64,000 nt of DNA from positions 124,001 through 188,000 of the forward strand of contig NZ_JANUEQ010000008.1 in assembly GCF_024807845.1 (NCBI RefSeq), given 5' to 3'. The translations under genes and the position numbers were made by a program. This document shows, piece after piece, positions 63,047 through 64,000 of the stretch (position 1 is its first letter; every line of letters begins with the position of its first letter). Below the pieces are notes generated by a model. That model did not search any database and was not told where the DNA came from. It saw only the letters and a program-made list of their open reading frames with translations. Origin of the DNA: Klebsiella sp. BIGb0407 (GTDB lineage: Bacteria > Pseudomonadota > Gammaproteobacteria > Enterobacterales > Enterobacteriaceae).

Positions 63047-63832
63047 ATGTTTTTGGTCGATTCACATTGCCATCTTGATGGCCTTGATTACCAGTCTTTG
63101 CATAAAAACGTTGATGATGTTCTGGAAAAAGCCGCTGCTCGCGAGGTTAAGTTCTGCCTTGCCGTAGCCACCACTCTCGACGGCTATCAGGCGATGCGCC
63201 AGCTAGTGGGGGAGCGGGAGAATGTTGCATTCTCTTGCGGCGTGCATCCGCTTAATCAGGACAAAGCCTATCCAATAGAAGAGTTACGACGTCTGGCCGC
63301 AGAGCCGGGCGTGGTGGCGATGGGCGAAACCGGGCTGGACTATTTCTATACCCCGGAAACCAAACAACAGCAGCAGACCTCTTTTCGCTATCACATTCAG
63401 GTCGGACGTGAACTGAATAAACCGGTGATTGTTCATACCCGTGATGCGCGTGCTGATACTCTGGCTATCTTAAAAGAAGAACAGGTAACAGATTGTGGCG
63501 GCGTATTGCACTGCTTTACTGAAGATAAAGAAACAGCAGCCACTTTGCTTGATATGGGATTCTATATCTCCTTCTCAGGGATCCTGACCTTCCGTAATGC
63601 CGACGCTTTGCGTGAAGTTGCCCGCTATGTCCCCCTCGACAGGCTTCTGATTGAAACAGACTCCCCTTATCTGGCGCCTGTTCCTCATCGTGGCAAAGAG
63701 AACCAGCCTGCTATGGTGCGTGATGTGGCTGAGTATATGGCTGTACTTAAAGGGGTTTCTCTTGAACAACTGGCAACAGCCACGACGCGTAATTTCAGCA
63801 ACTTGTTTGGTGTTTCTCTGCCTCAGCAATAA
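63047..63832 (+). CDS. ycfH: YcfH, TatD-family metal-dependent hydrolase
   Basis: A 261-aa TIM-barrel protein with the metal-binding motifs FLVDSHCHLDGL, GETGLDYFY, HTRDARADT, HCFTEDKETA and LIETDSPYL. The family members are exonucleases or deoxyribonucleases; the role of YcfH is not settled. It ends the holB unit, 10 nt after holB. Confidence 0.95.
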   Translation: MFLVDSHCHLDGLDYQSLHKNVDDVLEKAAAREVKFCLAVATTLDGYQAMRQLVGERENVAFSCGVHPLNQDKAYPIEELRRLAAEPGVVAMGETGLDYFYTPETKQQQQTSFRYHIQVGRELNKPVIVHTRDARADTLAILKEEQVTDCGGVLHCFTEDKETAATLLDMGFYISFSGILTFRNADALREVARYVPLDRLLIETDSPYLAPVPHRGKENQPAMVRDVAEYMAVLKGVSLEQLATATTRNFSNLFGVSLPQQ

Positions 63833-63880
63833 TCTGTTTGATAATTAATTCGACCTTCGTAATAATTAGCGAAGAAATAG

Positions 63881-63917
63881 AGCGCTTGCTTCGTTTTAAC
63901 AGGGCAGGCGCTTTTTA
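63881..63917 (+). terminator. terminator after ycfH
   Basis: AGCGCTTGC (63881-63889) pairs with GCAGGCGCT (63904-63912), with one G-U pair, and five T follow. Confidence 0.82.
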
Positions 63918-63978
63918 TTTCATCAAAAATGACAGTAATTTGTTCATTGATAGCTGTTTTTGCCTAGGGTTAAAGAAA

Positions 63979-63998
63979 AGTGTGACGGCTATCAAACA
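63979..63998 (+). promoter_or_regulatory. possible CRP site upstream of the next gene
   Basis: TGTGA (63981-63985), 6 nt and TCAAA (63992-63996) match 8-9 positions of the CRP core. In E. coli the gene after ycfH is ptsG, which is CRP-controlled, but the gene itself lies beyond the window. Confidence 0.35.
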
Positions 63999-64000
63999 AT

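Overview
The window is a chromosomal segment from a gamma-proteobacterium of the order Enterobacterales. From about 12.3 kb to the right edge, gene content and order follow the Escherichia coli ymdB-opgCGH-lpxL-pyrC-rimJ-murJ-flg-rne-rluC-fab-tmk-holB-ycfH stretch, and most proteins keep E. coli lengths and active-site residues. Amino-acid divergence from E. coli is too large for Escherichia itself, and I cannot name the genus from sequence alone. Compared with the E. coli K-12 order as I know it, mdtG (between msyB and lpxL) and grxB (between yceB and mdtH) are absent.

The left 9.5 kb is accessory DNA ending at a tRNA-Asn(GUU) gene. It holds a beta-glucoside utilisation locus: the end of a 6-phospho-beta-glucosidase, a secreted DUF1593 (nucleoside-hydrolase-like) protein, an IIBCA-type beta-glucoside PTS permease and a BglH-like porin. 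Three of these transcription units begin with the same layout, a BglG/LicT-type ribonucleic antiterminator (RAT) whose 3' end overlaps an intrinsic terminator. They therefore look like one antitermination regulon whose regulator lies outside the window. A strong CRP-like palindrome sits between the two divergent units. Next come two convergent secreted proteins of unknown function, a gene-remnant zone and an orphan thymidylate-kinase-like P-loop protein.

After the tRNA come mtfA (Mlc anti-repressor), an SLC13-type permease and ymdB. The envelope block follows: opgC divergent from opgGH (osmoregulated periplasmic glucans), yceK, msyB, lpxL, trhO, yceI, yceJ, solA, bssS, LexA-controlled dinI, pyrC with a PurR-like box, yceB, mdtH, rimJ, yceH, mviM and murJ. 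A cold-shock-domain gene is inserted before the flagellar cluster.

The flagellar cluster is complete: flgN-flgM and flgA on the minus strand, flgBCDEFGHIJKL on the plus strand. Sigma-28 promoters can be read upstream of flgM and flgK. Between flgL and rne lies a second accessory insert, with two DUF202 membrane proteins and a secreted GH28 pectinase-like enzyme carrying a 25-bp operator-like palindrome at its start.

The rne gene encodes a long RNase E (1181 aa) with 36-bp and 72-bp tandem repeats in the C-terminal scaffold. The right end is the fatty-acid/phospholipid block yceD-rpmF-plsX-fabHDG-acpP-fabF, then pabC-mltG-tmk-holB-ycfH, with a terminator and the probable upstream region of the next gene (ptsG in E. 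coli) at the edge.
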